Source of the DNA: an uncultured Eubacteriales bacterium
GTDB lineage: Bacteria; Bacillota; Clostridia; Oscillospirales; Oscillospiraceae
Direction: 5' to 3'
DNA: 11,977 nucleotides
Assembly (NCBI GenBank): GCA_900549495.1
Contig: UROL01000047.1
Span: forward strand, 1-11,977
Made by a program: the position numbers and the translations under genes. The notes beneath the pieces are model-generated. The model saw only the letters and a list, made by a program, of their open reading frames with translations. It was not told the DNA's origin and searched no databases. How positions within the stretch are numbered: position 1 is the first letter of the stretch; each line of letters starts with the position of its first letter. This document shows, piece after piece, positions 1 to 6,822 of this stretch.

Positions 1-2399
1 GTTACCTGGGTGGGGGTGCCACGGAGAATTTTCACCCGGCGGGTTCCGGCGTCCATGTCGAAGTAGTTGTCCTCCAGCAGCACGTCGGCACCGGCCTGGA
101 GCTCTACGCTCCGGGCATAGGCCTGGGCGGTGACCAGGATTTCGTCTCCCTCCAGCTTCACCTCCAGGGCGGGGTCGGCGAAGTGGAAGTGCTTGGGGGC
201 ACAGAACAGCACACTGCCCTGGCCCACCAGGTGGCCCCGGGAATCCTCCAGGCTGTAGGAATAGTAGCAGTCATAGGTGGCCTGGCTGGAGAAGTCCTGC
301 TCCGGCATCCACTGGGTGCTCAGGGCCGGGACGTCCACATCGAAGGTGCCGCTCTGGATAATGCTGGCATCCGGGCGGCGCAGGGCCCAGTGGGCCTTGC
401 CCTGGAAGGGCTGCATGGTCTCGTTGCTCACATTCAGCCGGGCGCTCTTTTTCAGGGCGAAGGGCTCGGCGTTGACGTTGGTGTTCTGGCTGAGGATGCC
501 CTCCTCGTGGCAGGAAATCAGCACCGGGGCAAAGAACCGCTTCTCGTAGTAGTGCAGTGCCTTCCAGCGGCCAAAATAGTCGATGGAGGCCCAGCTGGCC
601 ACGGGCCAGCAGTCGTTGAGCTGCCATACCACTGCGCCCATGCAGCGGTTGCCGTCCCGATGCCGCCGCCAGTGCTCCACACCGTACTGCATGGCCTGGG
701 CCTGGAGCAGCTGAGAGGCATACACCAGCAGGTCAATGTCCTTGGGGTACAGATACATCTGGGACAGATAGGAGACAATCTTGCCGTTGGCAGAGGCGTT
801 GCGCTGGTGCTTCTCCATTACATAAGAGAAGATGTTCCTGTCCTCCGGGGCGGTGAAGGATTCGATGGTCTGCATACAGGGGAAGCTCTGGAAGCCGAAC
901 TCGGAGACATAGCGGAACAGATAGTTCCGGTAGTCGGTGAAGGGCTTCAGCCCATGCCACACGTCCCAGTAGTGAACGTCGCCCCGGTTGGGGTCCTGAG
1001 GCTCGTCGAAGCTGCCGCCGCTGGAGGGGGAGGCGGGCCAGTAGAATACCTGGGGTGCCTCCACCTGGACAATCTTGGGGATGATGTACTCATACATCTT
1101 GATATAGTCTGCCACCTGGCGCTTGCTGTCCACCCATTCGCCCACGGCCACAAACTCCTCCATCTCGTTGTTGCCGCACAGCAGGGCCAGGGAGGCGTGA
1201 TGCCGCAGGCGGCGGACATTGTCGATAAACTCCGCCCGGATGTTGGCCTCGAAGTCGTCGGTGAGGTTATACACGGCGCAGGCGAACATAAAGTCCTGCC
1301 ACACCAGCAGACCCAGCTCGTCGCAGATGTCATAGAAGAAGTCGTCGGGATAGTAGCCGCCGCCCCATACCCGGACGCAGTTCATATTGGCCAGCCTGGC
1401 ATCCTCCAGCAGCCGCCGGGTGCGGGCGGGATTCACCCGGGGCAGCAGATTGTCCTCGGGGATGTAGTCTGCGCCCATGGCGAAGACGTCCACGCCGTTG
1501 ACGCAGTGGCAGAAGCTCTCGCCCCACTGGTCCTTCTTCCGGGTCACCGTCATGGTGCGAAGGCCGATGCGGCGGCACCAGCTGTCCAGTCCGTCTCCCA
1601 GAGTGACCTCTACGGTGTACAGGGGCTGCTGCCCCAAGCCGTTGGGCCACCAGAGCTGGGGATTGGGAATCTCAATTACCGCCTGGGTTCCCTGGGCGGT
1701 GAGGACGGTGCCGTCTGGGGCCGTCACCTTCACGGCCACCGGGGCGGTGCCGGTGAGCTCTGTAATGTGGGTGTTTACCGTCAGGGTCACCTTGCCCTGG
1801 CAGTGGGCCTGCTCCACCAGCACGTCCCGAATCCGGGCGGTGCTGATGCCCAGGATGGAGATATCCCGCCAGATGCCCGCATCCGGCAGACGGGGGCCCC
1901 AGTCCCAGCCGAACATGCAGTGGGCCTTACGCAGCAGCGGGAAGCCCACCATGGCGTCGGAGGAGCCGTCGGCAATGGACTGGGCGTAGGCCTCTTTAAT
2001 AAAGCGGGTGGGGGAATCGAATTTCACGGTGATGTGGTTCTGCCCCGGCTTCAGCACGGACTTCACGTCGAACTCCCAAACCCGGTGCATATTCTTTGCC
2101 TTGCCCACCTCCACGCCGTTGACGGTGATGGTGGCCAGGGTGTCCAGCCCGTCGCAGTGGAGCAGCACCTGCTGGCTGGCAAGCAGCTGGTCGGGAACCT
2201 GGAAATCCCGGCTGTAGACAAAGTCATTGTCCATGATTTTCAGGGCTTCGTTCTCGTTGTCCCGGTAGAAGGGGTCCGGAATCTGACCGGCGGTGAGCAG
2301 GTCGTGATACACGGAGCCGGGGACGGTGGCGTGGATGCGGGGGAAGGCGCTGCCCGGGATGTCCAGCACCCAGGCACCGTTCAGGGTGAGCTTTTTCAT
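1..2399 (-). CDS. GH2 beta-mannosidase, C-terminus cut by window edge
   Basis: Predicted exo-acting beta-mannosidase (EC 3.2.1.25) that removes terminal beta-linked mannose from oligosaccharides. The frame is open for 799 codons from ATG at 2399 and runs off the left edge; family members are usually about 820-860 residues, so only a short C-terminal piece is missing. It has the GH2 layout: an N-terminal sugar-binding jelly roll (about 1-185, including GWDWGPRLPDAGIWRD at 164-179, typical of beta-mannosidases), an Ig-like domain (about 186-285), a TIM barrel (about 286-620), then C-terminal beta domains. The expected acid/base is E412 in GNNEMEE and the nucleophile is E500 in SEFGF. There is no signal peptide, so it should act in the cytoplasm on imported sugars. 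The start is supported by GGAGG at 2407-2411, 7 nt upstream. It is divergent from the lacI-type gene and next to the importer. Beta-mannosidase is favoured over GH2 beta-galactosidase or glucuronidase because of the GWDWGP and WGGGYYPDDFFYD motifs; linkage and chain preference cannot be read. Confidence 0.93.
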   Translation of the reverse strand, partial: MKKLTLNGAWVLDIPGSAFPRIHATVPGSVYHDLLTAGQIPDPFYRDNENEALKIMDNDFVYSRDFQVPDQLLASQQVLLHCDGLDTLATITVNGVEVGKAKNMHRVWEFDVKSVLKPGQNHITVKFDSPTRFIKEAYAQSIADGSSDAMVGFPLLRKAHCMFGWDWGPRLPDAGIWRDISILGISTARIRDVLVEQAHCQGKVTLTVNTHITELTGTAPVAVKVTAPDGTVLTAQGTQAVIEIPNPQLWWPNGLGQQPLYTVEVTLGDGLDSWCRRIGLRTMTVTRKKDQWGESFCHCVNGVDVFAMGADYIPEDNLLPRVNPARTRRLLEDARLANMNCVRVWGGGYYPDDFFYDICDELGLLVWQDFMFACAVYNLTDDFEANIRAEFIDNVRRLRHHASLALLCGNNEMEEFVAVGEWVDSKRQVADYIKMYEYIIPKIVQVEAPQVFYWPASPSSGGSFDEPQDPNRGDVHYWDVWHGLKPFTDYRNYLFRYVSEFGFQSFPCMQTIESFTAPEDRNIFSYVMEKHQRNASANGKIVSYLSQMYLYPKDIDLLVYASQLLQAQAMQYGVEHWRRHRDGNRCMGAVVWQLNDCWPVASWASIDYFGRWKALHYYEKRFFAPVLISCHEEGILSQNTNVNAEPFALKKSARLNVSNETMQPFQGKAHWALRRPDASIIQSGTFDVDVPALSTQWMPEQDFSSQATYDCYYSYSLEDSRGHLVGQGSVLFCAPKHFHFADPALEVKLEGDEILVTAQAYARSVELQAGADVLLEDNYFDMDAGTRRVKILRGTPTQV

Positions 2400-2414
2400 G
2401 TGAATACCTCCGAA

Positions 2415-2432
2415 TACGATTTCGAAAGAGTA
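2415..2432. promoter_or_regulatory. Candidate operator in the mannosidase leader
   Basis: An 18-bp imperfect palindrome, TACGATTTCGAAAGAGTA, in which 14 of 18 positions are symmetric around a central CG and the core TTTCGAAA is perfect. It lies about +12 to +29 from the predicted mannosidase start point and just upstream of the ribosome binding site. LacI-family hinge helices typically intercalate at a central CpG, so this is a plausible site for the adjacent regulator. Its sequence differs from the palindrome in front of the regulator gene, so binding by the same protein is an inference. Confidence 0.45.
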
Positions 2433-2449
2433 ACCAAGTTTACGAGGTC

Positions 2450-2478
2450 ACTATACGATGTTTCTTGTGAAATGTCAA
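2450..2478 (-). promoter_or_regulatory. SigA promoter of the beta-mannosidase gene
   Basis: On the minus strand, TTGACA (2478-2473) and TATAGT (2455-2450) are separated by exactly 17 nt, a near-consensus vegetative promoter. The expected start of transcription is near 2443, giving a leader of about 44 nt before the ATG at 2399. It is back-to-back with the lacI-type gene promoter. Confidence 0.8.
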
Positions 2479-2579
2479 CATGTAAAAGGGGACCATTGTC
2501 GCTTTGCACAAAAACCAATAAGCAAAATACACGAAATGACCAAATAATTCGTCCCTCGTTTGTTTTTTATTCACAACTC

Positions 2580-2608
2580 TTGACAAACCATTCCGACAAA
2601 ACTATAAT
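2580..2608 (+). promoter_or_regulatory. Consensus SigA promoter of the lacI-type gene
   Basis: TTGACA (2580-2585) and TATAAT (2603-2608) are separated by 17 nt, a perfect match to the vegetative consensus in both hexamers and spacing. The expected start is near 2615, immediately before the GAAAACGTTTTC palindrome. The roughly 100 bp between the two divergent -35 boxes (2479-2579) is AT-rich, and I see no further element in it. Confidence 0.85.
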
Positions 2609-2619
2609 CGAAATCAAAG

Positions 2620-2631
2620 GAAAACGTTTTC
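2620..2631. promoter_or_regulatory. Candidate LacI-family operator (autoregulation)
   Basis: GAAAACGTTTTC is a perfect 12-bp palindrome with the central CG typical of LacI/GalR-family operators. It sits about +6 to +17 from the predicted start of the regulator transcript, where a bound repressor would block promoter clearance. This position suggests the regulator represses its own gene. The palindrome is seen directly; binding is inferred. Confidence 0.65.
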
Positions 2632-2665
2632 GTTTATCCCCCCAAAACAAGAAGGATAAGAAACT

Positions 2666-3670
2666 ATGGTTACATTGAAGATGCTGGCAAAGGAATGCGG
2701 GGTCTCCGTGGCCACTGCCAGCAAGGCGCTCAACGGCGCACCTGATATCAGCGCCGAGACCGCCGCCCGGATTCAAAAGACGGCTGCCGATATGGGCTAT
2801 ACTCCCAATTCCGCCGCCCGGGCTCTGAAAACCAGCCGCTCCCACAACCTGGGTGTCATCTTCGACGACGGCACCAGCAGCGGCCTGACCCATGAGTTTT
2901 TTGCCTATGTTTTGGATAGCTTCAAGCGCCGGGCCGAGGAGTTGGGCTACGACACCACCCTCATCAGCAGCCACCCGGGCCCCTGGGGGGCAGATTATGT
3001 CAGCCATGTCCGCTTCCGCAGCTGCGACGGTGTGGCGGTGCTGGTATCCGAGACGGCCGCCGATGCCGTGGCGGAGTTCGTCCGCACCGGGGTTCCGGTG
3101 GTGACACTGGACTACCATTTCAATAATTGCAGCTGCGTAGAGTCCGACAACGTCAGCGGCATCCGGGAGCTTCTGGAATACGCCTATAGCCAGGGCCACC
3201 GGCGCATTGCCGCAATCTTCGGCGAAGACAGCGCCGTTACCCGGGTTCGCCGGGCCAGCTTTGTTGCCACCTGTCAGCAGCTGGGCCTGGAAATCCCGGC
3301 GGAATACATCCGCTCCAGCCTCTATCACGAGGGCAGCCTCTCCGCTGCCGCCACCCGGGAGCTGATGTGCCTGCCGGAGCCCCCCACCTGCATCCTCTAC
3401 CCCGACGACTTTTCCTTCTTCGGCGGCAAGCGGGAGCTGGAAAGCATGGGCCTGTCCGTTCCCCAGGATGTCAGCGCCGCCGGTTACGACGGCATCTCCG
3501 TGGGCAAGGTCATCTCCCTGACCACCGTCCAGCAGGATACGGTGTCCCTGGGCATCGCCTGTGCCAACGAGCTGGTGCGGGCCGTGGAAGAGGGCCCGGC
3601 CTTCATCCCCCGGGTGCAGCGGGTTCCCTGCTCCCTGATTCCCGGGGCCACCATCCGAAAGATTCCCTGA
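2666..3670 (+). CDS. LacI/GalR-family transcriptional regulator
   Basis: A 334-residue protein of normal LacI-family length. The N-terminal helix-turn-helix is clear (LKMLAKECGVSVATASKALNG at 4-24), followed by the hinge segment NSAARALKT (48-56). L54 is the expected residue that wedges into the central CpG of the operator. Residues from about 61 onward form the periplasmic-binding-protein-like effector domain, which in this family senses a sugar or sugar phosphate. An AGAAGGA sequence about 9 nt upstream serves as ribosome binding site. The gene lies between a divergent beta-mannosidase and a co-oriented importer operon, so it is the natural local regulator of both. Its own promoter carries a perfect CG-centred palindrome. 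Most probably it is a repressor released by a mannoside or mannose derivative, but the effector cannot be read from the sequence, and activation of some targets is possible. Confidence 0.93.
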   Translation: MVTLKMLAKECGVSVATASKALNGAPDISAETAARIQKTAADMGYTPNSAARALKTSRSHNLGVIFDDGTSSGLTHEFFAYVLDSFKRRAEELGYDTTLISSHPGPWGADYVSHVRFRSCDGVAVLVSETAADAVAEFVRTGVPVVTLDYHFNNCSCVESDNVSGIRELLEYAYSQGHRRIAAIFGEDSAVTRVRRASFVATCQQLGLEIPAEYIRSSLYHEGSLSAAATRELMCLPEPPTCILYPDDFSFFGGKRELESMGLSVPQDVSAAGYDGISVGKVISLTTVQQDTVSLGIACANELVRAVEEGPAFIPRVQRVPCSLIPGATIRKIP

Positions 3671-3675
3671 GGCTT

Positions 3676-3713
3676 CCCCTCGCATCTGCGGATGCGGGGC
3701 CGGGTTTTGTTTC
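3676..3713 (+). terminator. Probable intrinsic terminator after the lacI-type gene
   Basis: CGCATC (3681-3686) pairs with GATGCG (3691-3696) around the loop TGCG. Flanking C and G runs extend the stem past one bulged T. The tail, TTTTGTTTC at 3705-3713, is interrupted and lies about 8 nt after the stem, so termination may be partial. Confidence 0.5.
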
Positions 3714-3782
3714 ACTTCCCACGTTTCCATTGTAGTTATTGCCCATCACTGGGTTTTAACAAAAAAACAAGGAGGATTCATC
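3714..3782 (+). promoter_or_regulatory. Leader of the importer operon with strong ribosome binding site
   Basis: AAGGAGG at 3769-3775, 7 nt before the ATG at 3783, is an excellent ribosome binding site preceded by an A-rich stretch. I could not find a convincing promoter here. The best hexamer pairs (TTCACT 3711-3716, or TTGTAG 3730-3735 with TTTTAA 3754-3759) match consensus at only 3-4 of 6 positions. Transcription may come from a weak, activated promoter or from readthrough of the regulator transcript. Confidence 0.45.
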
Positions 3783-5609
3783 ATGAAGAAAACCACCAAG
3801 CTCTTTGCAATGCTGCTGGTTGCTGCCATGGTCTGCGGCCTGTTCGCAGTGTGCGGCACCTCTGCATCCGGCGTTGTCGGCATGGCCGACGGCGACGTTG
3901 TACTCCCCCGTGAAGAGACCCTGTATTTCGCAGGCCAGCAGTGGGGCGCTGTCAACAGCTGGAACATTGTTGGCACCAACCAGAACAATGCTATGGCCAT
4001 CGCCGGCGGTGCCGGCGGCTACCGTACCACCATGTTTGAGACTCTGTTTATGTTCAACCCCCTGACCGGCGAGAAGACCGGCCTGCTGGCCGACGCCTAT
4101 GAGTGGAACGACGATCTGACCGAGATGACCGTGTCCCTGAAGGACGCTGCTCACTGGTCCGACGGCACCCCCGTCACCGCTGCTGACGTGGTAGCCACCT
4201 GGGACGTGGGCGTGCTGACCAACAACGGCACCGGCGCCGGCAACAAGGCTTACATCGCGGGCATCGAAGCCACTGGCGACAAGACCTTCGTTATCAAGAC
4301 CACTCTGACCGAGGATGGCAAGCCCGTCAACCCCCTGAAGGTTGAGGACTTCATCTGCGGCACCCCCATCGCCCAGGCTGCCTGGATCAAGACCCTGTGT
4401 GAGCGCAACGACAACGATCCCACCAAGATCCTCAACGATGCCGGTGAAGACGTTGTCTGGAGCGGCCCCTACACCAAGTACTATACCGATGACCAGAAGG
4501 TCGTCCTGATCCGTGACGACAACTACTGGGGCGCAGACGAGTCCATGTGGGGCAAGCTGCCGGTTCCCAAGTATCTGGCCCACGTTATCTACGCCGACAA
4601 CGCTGCCGGTGAGCTGGCCCTGAAGGCCGGTGAAGTGGATGTCTGCCAGCAGTTCATCGGCAACATCCAGAACCTGTGGCTGAATGACGACCTGCCCATC
4701 TCCACTTACTATGATGAAGCTCCCTACGGCGTGTGCCTGACCATGCCCACCGCATGGTACAACATGAACCTGCCCGTGATCTCTGAGAACCCCGCTCTGC
4801 GTAAGGCCATCGCCATGGCCACCGACTACGAGGCCATCATTGCCAACGCCATGACCAACCAGTCCCCCACCTTCGCCGAGGTTCCCCGCTCCCTGATGAA
4901 CCCCACCGACGGTGAGCAGGCTCTGTACGACCACGAGGCCGTTAAGGACCTGCAGTGGGCCGGCAACGACATCGACGGCGCCAACAAGCTGCTGGACGAG
5001 GCCGGTCTGCTGGACTCCGACGGCGACGGCTGGCGTGAATACAACGGCGAGAAGATTACCCTGAACGCCGTCTGCCCCAACGGCTGGTCCGACTGGCAGG
5101 CTGCCATGCAGATTGTTGCCGCTGCCGGCGACAAGATTGGCGTCTCCATCGAGCCCGAGTACCCCGAGTGGGACATCATGCAGACCCGCTTCACCGACCC
5201 CTCTCAGACTGAGTACGCCATCTTCATGTGGTCTCCCGACGCTGCCGCTCCCTCCATGCCTTGGGGCCGCTGCAACCAGTTCCTGTCCAGCCAGTTCGTT
5301 GGCCTGCAGAACAACTGGTCCGGCAACTGGGGCCAGTACGTCAACGAAGAGGCTGACAAGATCCTGGCTGAAATCCCCCTGACCACCGACCACGACAAGC
5401 TGGTTGAGCTGTACACCGAGCTGGTTAAGATTTACCTGACCGATGTGCCCAGCTTCGCTCTGATGTATCGTCCCTCCGTGTTCCACGCTGTCAACGAGAG
5501 CGTTTGGACCAACTTCCCCACCGGCGACGACGGCCGCAACATTCCTCCCATGGACTGCACCGATGGCTACGGCATCGCTGCTCTGTACGACCTGGAACTC
5601 GTCGGCTAA
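3783..5609 (+). CDS. ABC importer substrate-binding protein, family 5 (Opp/Dpp class)
   Basis: A 608-residue extracytoplasmic binding protein that should deliver substrate to the permeases encoded downstream. It has an N-terminal export signal (KK at 2-3, hydrophobic 7-23). The family 5 motif HWSDGTPVTAADVVATWD lies at 124-141, and an acidic DSDGDGW loop at 411-417 resembles those common in this family. Two cysteines, C18 and C24, lie at the signal end, but neither has a good lipobox (FAV-C at 24), so lipid anchoring is uncertain. The protein is rich in Trp (21 by my count), which suits a sugar-stacking site. Family 5 proteins are often annotated as peptide-binding, yet the Thermotoga members TM0031 and TM1223 bind beta-gluco- and beta-manno-oligosaccharides. 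With a beta-mannosidase and a LacI regulator next door, a mannoside ligand is the best guess; a peptide ligand is not excluded. All 11 Arg codons are CGT or CGC, unlike the CGG-rich neighbours, which suggests high expression. Confidence 0.9.
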   Translation: MKKTTKLFAMLLVAAMVCGLFAVCGTSASGVVGMADGDVVLPREETLYFAGQQWGAVNSWNIVGTNQNNAMAIAGGAGGYRTTMFETLFMFNPLTGEKTGLLADAYEWNDDLTEMTVSLKDAAHWSDGTPVTAADVVATWDVGVLTNNGTGAGNKAYIAGIEATGDKTFVIKTTLTEDGKPVNPLKVEDFICGTPIAQAAWIKTLCERNDNDPTKILNDAGEDVVWSGPYTKYYTDDQKVVLIRDDNYWGADESMWGKLPVPKYLAHVIYADNAAGELALKAGEVDVCQQFIGNIQNLWLNDDLPISTYYDEAPYGVCLTMPTAWYNMNLPVISENPALRKAIAMATDYEAIIANAMTNQSPTFAEVPRSLMNPTDGEQALYDHEAVKDLQWAGNDIDGANKLLDEAGLLDSDGDGWREYNGEKITLNAVCPNGWSDWQAAMQIVAAAGDKIGVSIEPEYPEWDIMQTRFTDPSQTEYAIFMWSPDAAAPSMPWGRCNQFLSSQFVGLQNNWSGNWGQYVNEEADKILAEIPLTTDHDKLVELYTELVKIYLTDVPSFALMYRPSVFHAVNESVWTNFPTGDDGRNIPPMDCTDGYGIAALYDLELVG

Positions 5610-5625
5610 TATTTGACTGAGCACT

Positions 5626-5655
5626 GGCCATGCCCTGGGCAACCGGGGCATGGCC
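5626..5655 (+). promoter_or_regulatory. Intercistronic stem-loop between binding protein and permease genes
   Basis: GGCCATGCCC (5626-5635) and GGGCATGGCC (5646-5655) form a perfect 10-bp stem with a 10-nt loop, 16 nt after the binding-protein stop codon. Only TCTTCTC follows, not a true U-tract. It is therefore better read as a transcript-stabilising or partially terminating element that would raise binding-protein mRNA above the membrane and ATPase genes. The rest of the 191-bp gap (5656-5800) is GC-rich with further weaker pairing potential, and I see no gene in it. Confidence 0.6.
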
Positions 5656-5800
5656 TCTTCTCAAATGAATGCAAAACCCCCATGCCGCCTTTCCCTACCT
5701 GGGAGCCGGGCGGCATCCGGGCCCTCTCCGGGTGCGTATTCCGGCACCGGCAGCGGATTTTGCCTTCTGCACTAAACAGAAACCAATGGAGGGTGCGCTA

Positions 5801-6805
5801 ATGAAAGGTTACAGAAAATACTTCGGCAAAAAGCTGCTGTGGTTCCTTATCACGCTGGTGTTTGCCGTCATCCTAAACTTCGTCCTGCCCCGGCTGATGC
5901 CTTCTAACCCTGTTTCTTCCATCACCGGCAAGCTGGCCGCCGGTATGTCCGATGCCGCCGCTGTCCGGGAAATCTACGAGCACTACCAAGAGGAGTTCGG
6001 CACGAACAAGCCTATGGTGGTGCAGTTTGGCATGTTTGTCAAGAATATGTTCCACGGCAATTTCGGCAAATCCTTTAGTCAGTACCCCCGGGAAGTCAGC
6101 GATATCCTGGCCTCCTCCGTGGGCTGGACAGTGGCGCTGCAGCTGCCCGCCATCCTGGTGGGCTGGATTCTGGGCAACGTCCTGGGCGCAATGGCCGCCT
6201 ACCTGAAGAAGGGCTTCGATAAGGTCCTGCTCCCGGTGTCCATCTTCTTCGGAAATGTTCCTGCCTTTGCTATGGCAGTTGTGCTGCTGGTGGTCTTCGG
6301 TGTCAATCTGAAGATTGCACCTCTGGCCGGCGGCTATGCCAGTGATATGATTCCCAATCTCTCCTGGCCCTTTATCAAGACTGTGATTTCCCACTATCAG
6401 CTGCCCTTCTGGTCCATCGTGATTATCAGTGTCGGCGGCCAGGCCATCGGTATGCGCTCCATGTCCATCTACGAGCTGAACGCCGACTACGTCAAGTACA
6501 GCCGCTTCCTGGGCATCAAGGACCGCAAGATTGTGGGCTATGTGTTCCGCAACGCCATGCTCCCCCAGATTACCGGCCTGGCCATGAGCCTGGGCACCAT
6601 GATGGGCGGCGCTCTGGTGGCGGAGAAGATTTTCTCCTACCCCGGCCTGGGCAACACCATGTACAAGGCCGTGGTGGCCGCCGACTACCCCCTGATTTCC
6701 GCCTGTACCCTGATTATCACCGTCATGGTCCTGCTGGCAAACTTCCTGCTGGACATTGTCTACGGCCTGATCGATCCCCGGGTTAAGGCTGCTCAGGTGG
6801 ACTAA
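5801..6805 (+). CDS. ABC importer permease 1 (DppB/OppB type)
   Basis: A 334-residue membrane subunit that forms half of the translocation channel. The first membrane segment is at about 13-32, with the usual large extracytoplasmic loop before the remaining segments. The coupling (EAA-type) loop is [19 protein letters not shown] at 229-247, followed by RNAMLPQ, as in DppB-like permeases. I chose the ATG at 5801 because GGAGG at 5788-5792 lies 8 nt before it and the protein then begins [14 protein letters not shown], a normal short cytoplasmic N-terminus. An in-frame ATG at 5669 would add 44 residues with no membrane or conserved features and has no ribosome binding site. The next permease gene starts 17 nt after the stop, so the two are surely cotranscribed. 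Confidence 0.92.
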   Translation: MKGYRKYFGKKLLWFLITLVFAVILNFVLPRLMPSNPVSSITGKLAAGMSDAAAVREIYEHYQEEFGTNKPMVVQFGMFVKNMFHGNFGKSFSQYPREVSDILASSVGWTVALQLPAILVGWILGNVLGAMAAYLKKGFDKVLLPVSIFFGNVPAFAMAVVLLVVFGVNLKIAPLAGGYASDMIPNLSWPFIKTVISHYQLPFWSIVIISVGGQAIGMRSMSIYELNADYVKYSRFLGIKDRKIVGYVFRNAMLPQITGLAMSLGTMMGGALVAEKIFSYPGLGNTMYKAVVAADYPLISACTLIITVMVLLANFLLDIVYGLIDPRVKAAQVD

Positions 6806-6822
6806 GGAAGGAGGCATGACCT

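Noticed and set aside
2504..2532. Extra plus-strand promoter TTGCAC-N17-ATACAC
   Set aside because: The -10 box is a poor match, and a perfect consensus promoter lies about 75 bp downstream.
183..2678. Long open frame on the plus strand (831 codons) opposite the mannosidase gene
   Set aside because: It is a shadow: low-complexity Gly/Val/His/Gln-rich translation, no ribosome binding site, and the opposite strand encodes a recognisable GH2 enzyme with catalytic residues. High GC makes such antisense frames common.
3719..3728. Possible operator half-site CCACGTTTCC before the importer operon
   Set aside because: Only one arm resembles the GAAAACGTTTTC palindrome. The other half does not match, so there is no dyad to support a binding site.
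3756..5651. Long open frame on the minus strand (631 codons) opposite the binding-protein gene
   Set aside because: Val/Gly/Gln/His-rich shadow of a well-supported gene. The same applies to minus-strand frames at 2567-3730, 5873-6817, 6802-8157, 8045-9184 and 10694-11977.
5681..5756. Second group of GC-rich hairpins before permease 1, considered as a riboswitch
   Set aside because: Several short stems can be drawn (for example CCGCC with GGCGG), but no known riboswitch core is recognisable, and GC-rich sequence folds readily by chance.
5669..5800. N-terminal extension of permease 1 from the in-frame ATG at 5669
   Set aside because: It has no ribosome binding site, and the extra 44 residues are Pro/Arg-rich and unlike any permease start. 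GGAGG precisely precedes the ATG at 5801.
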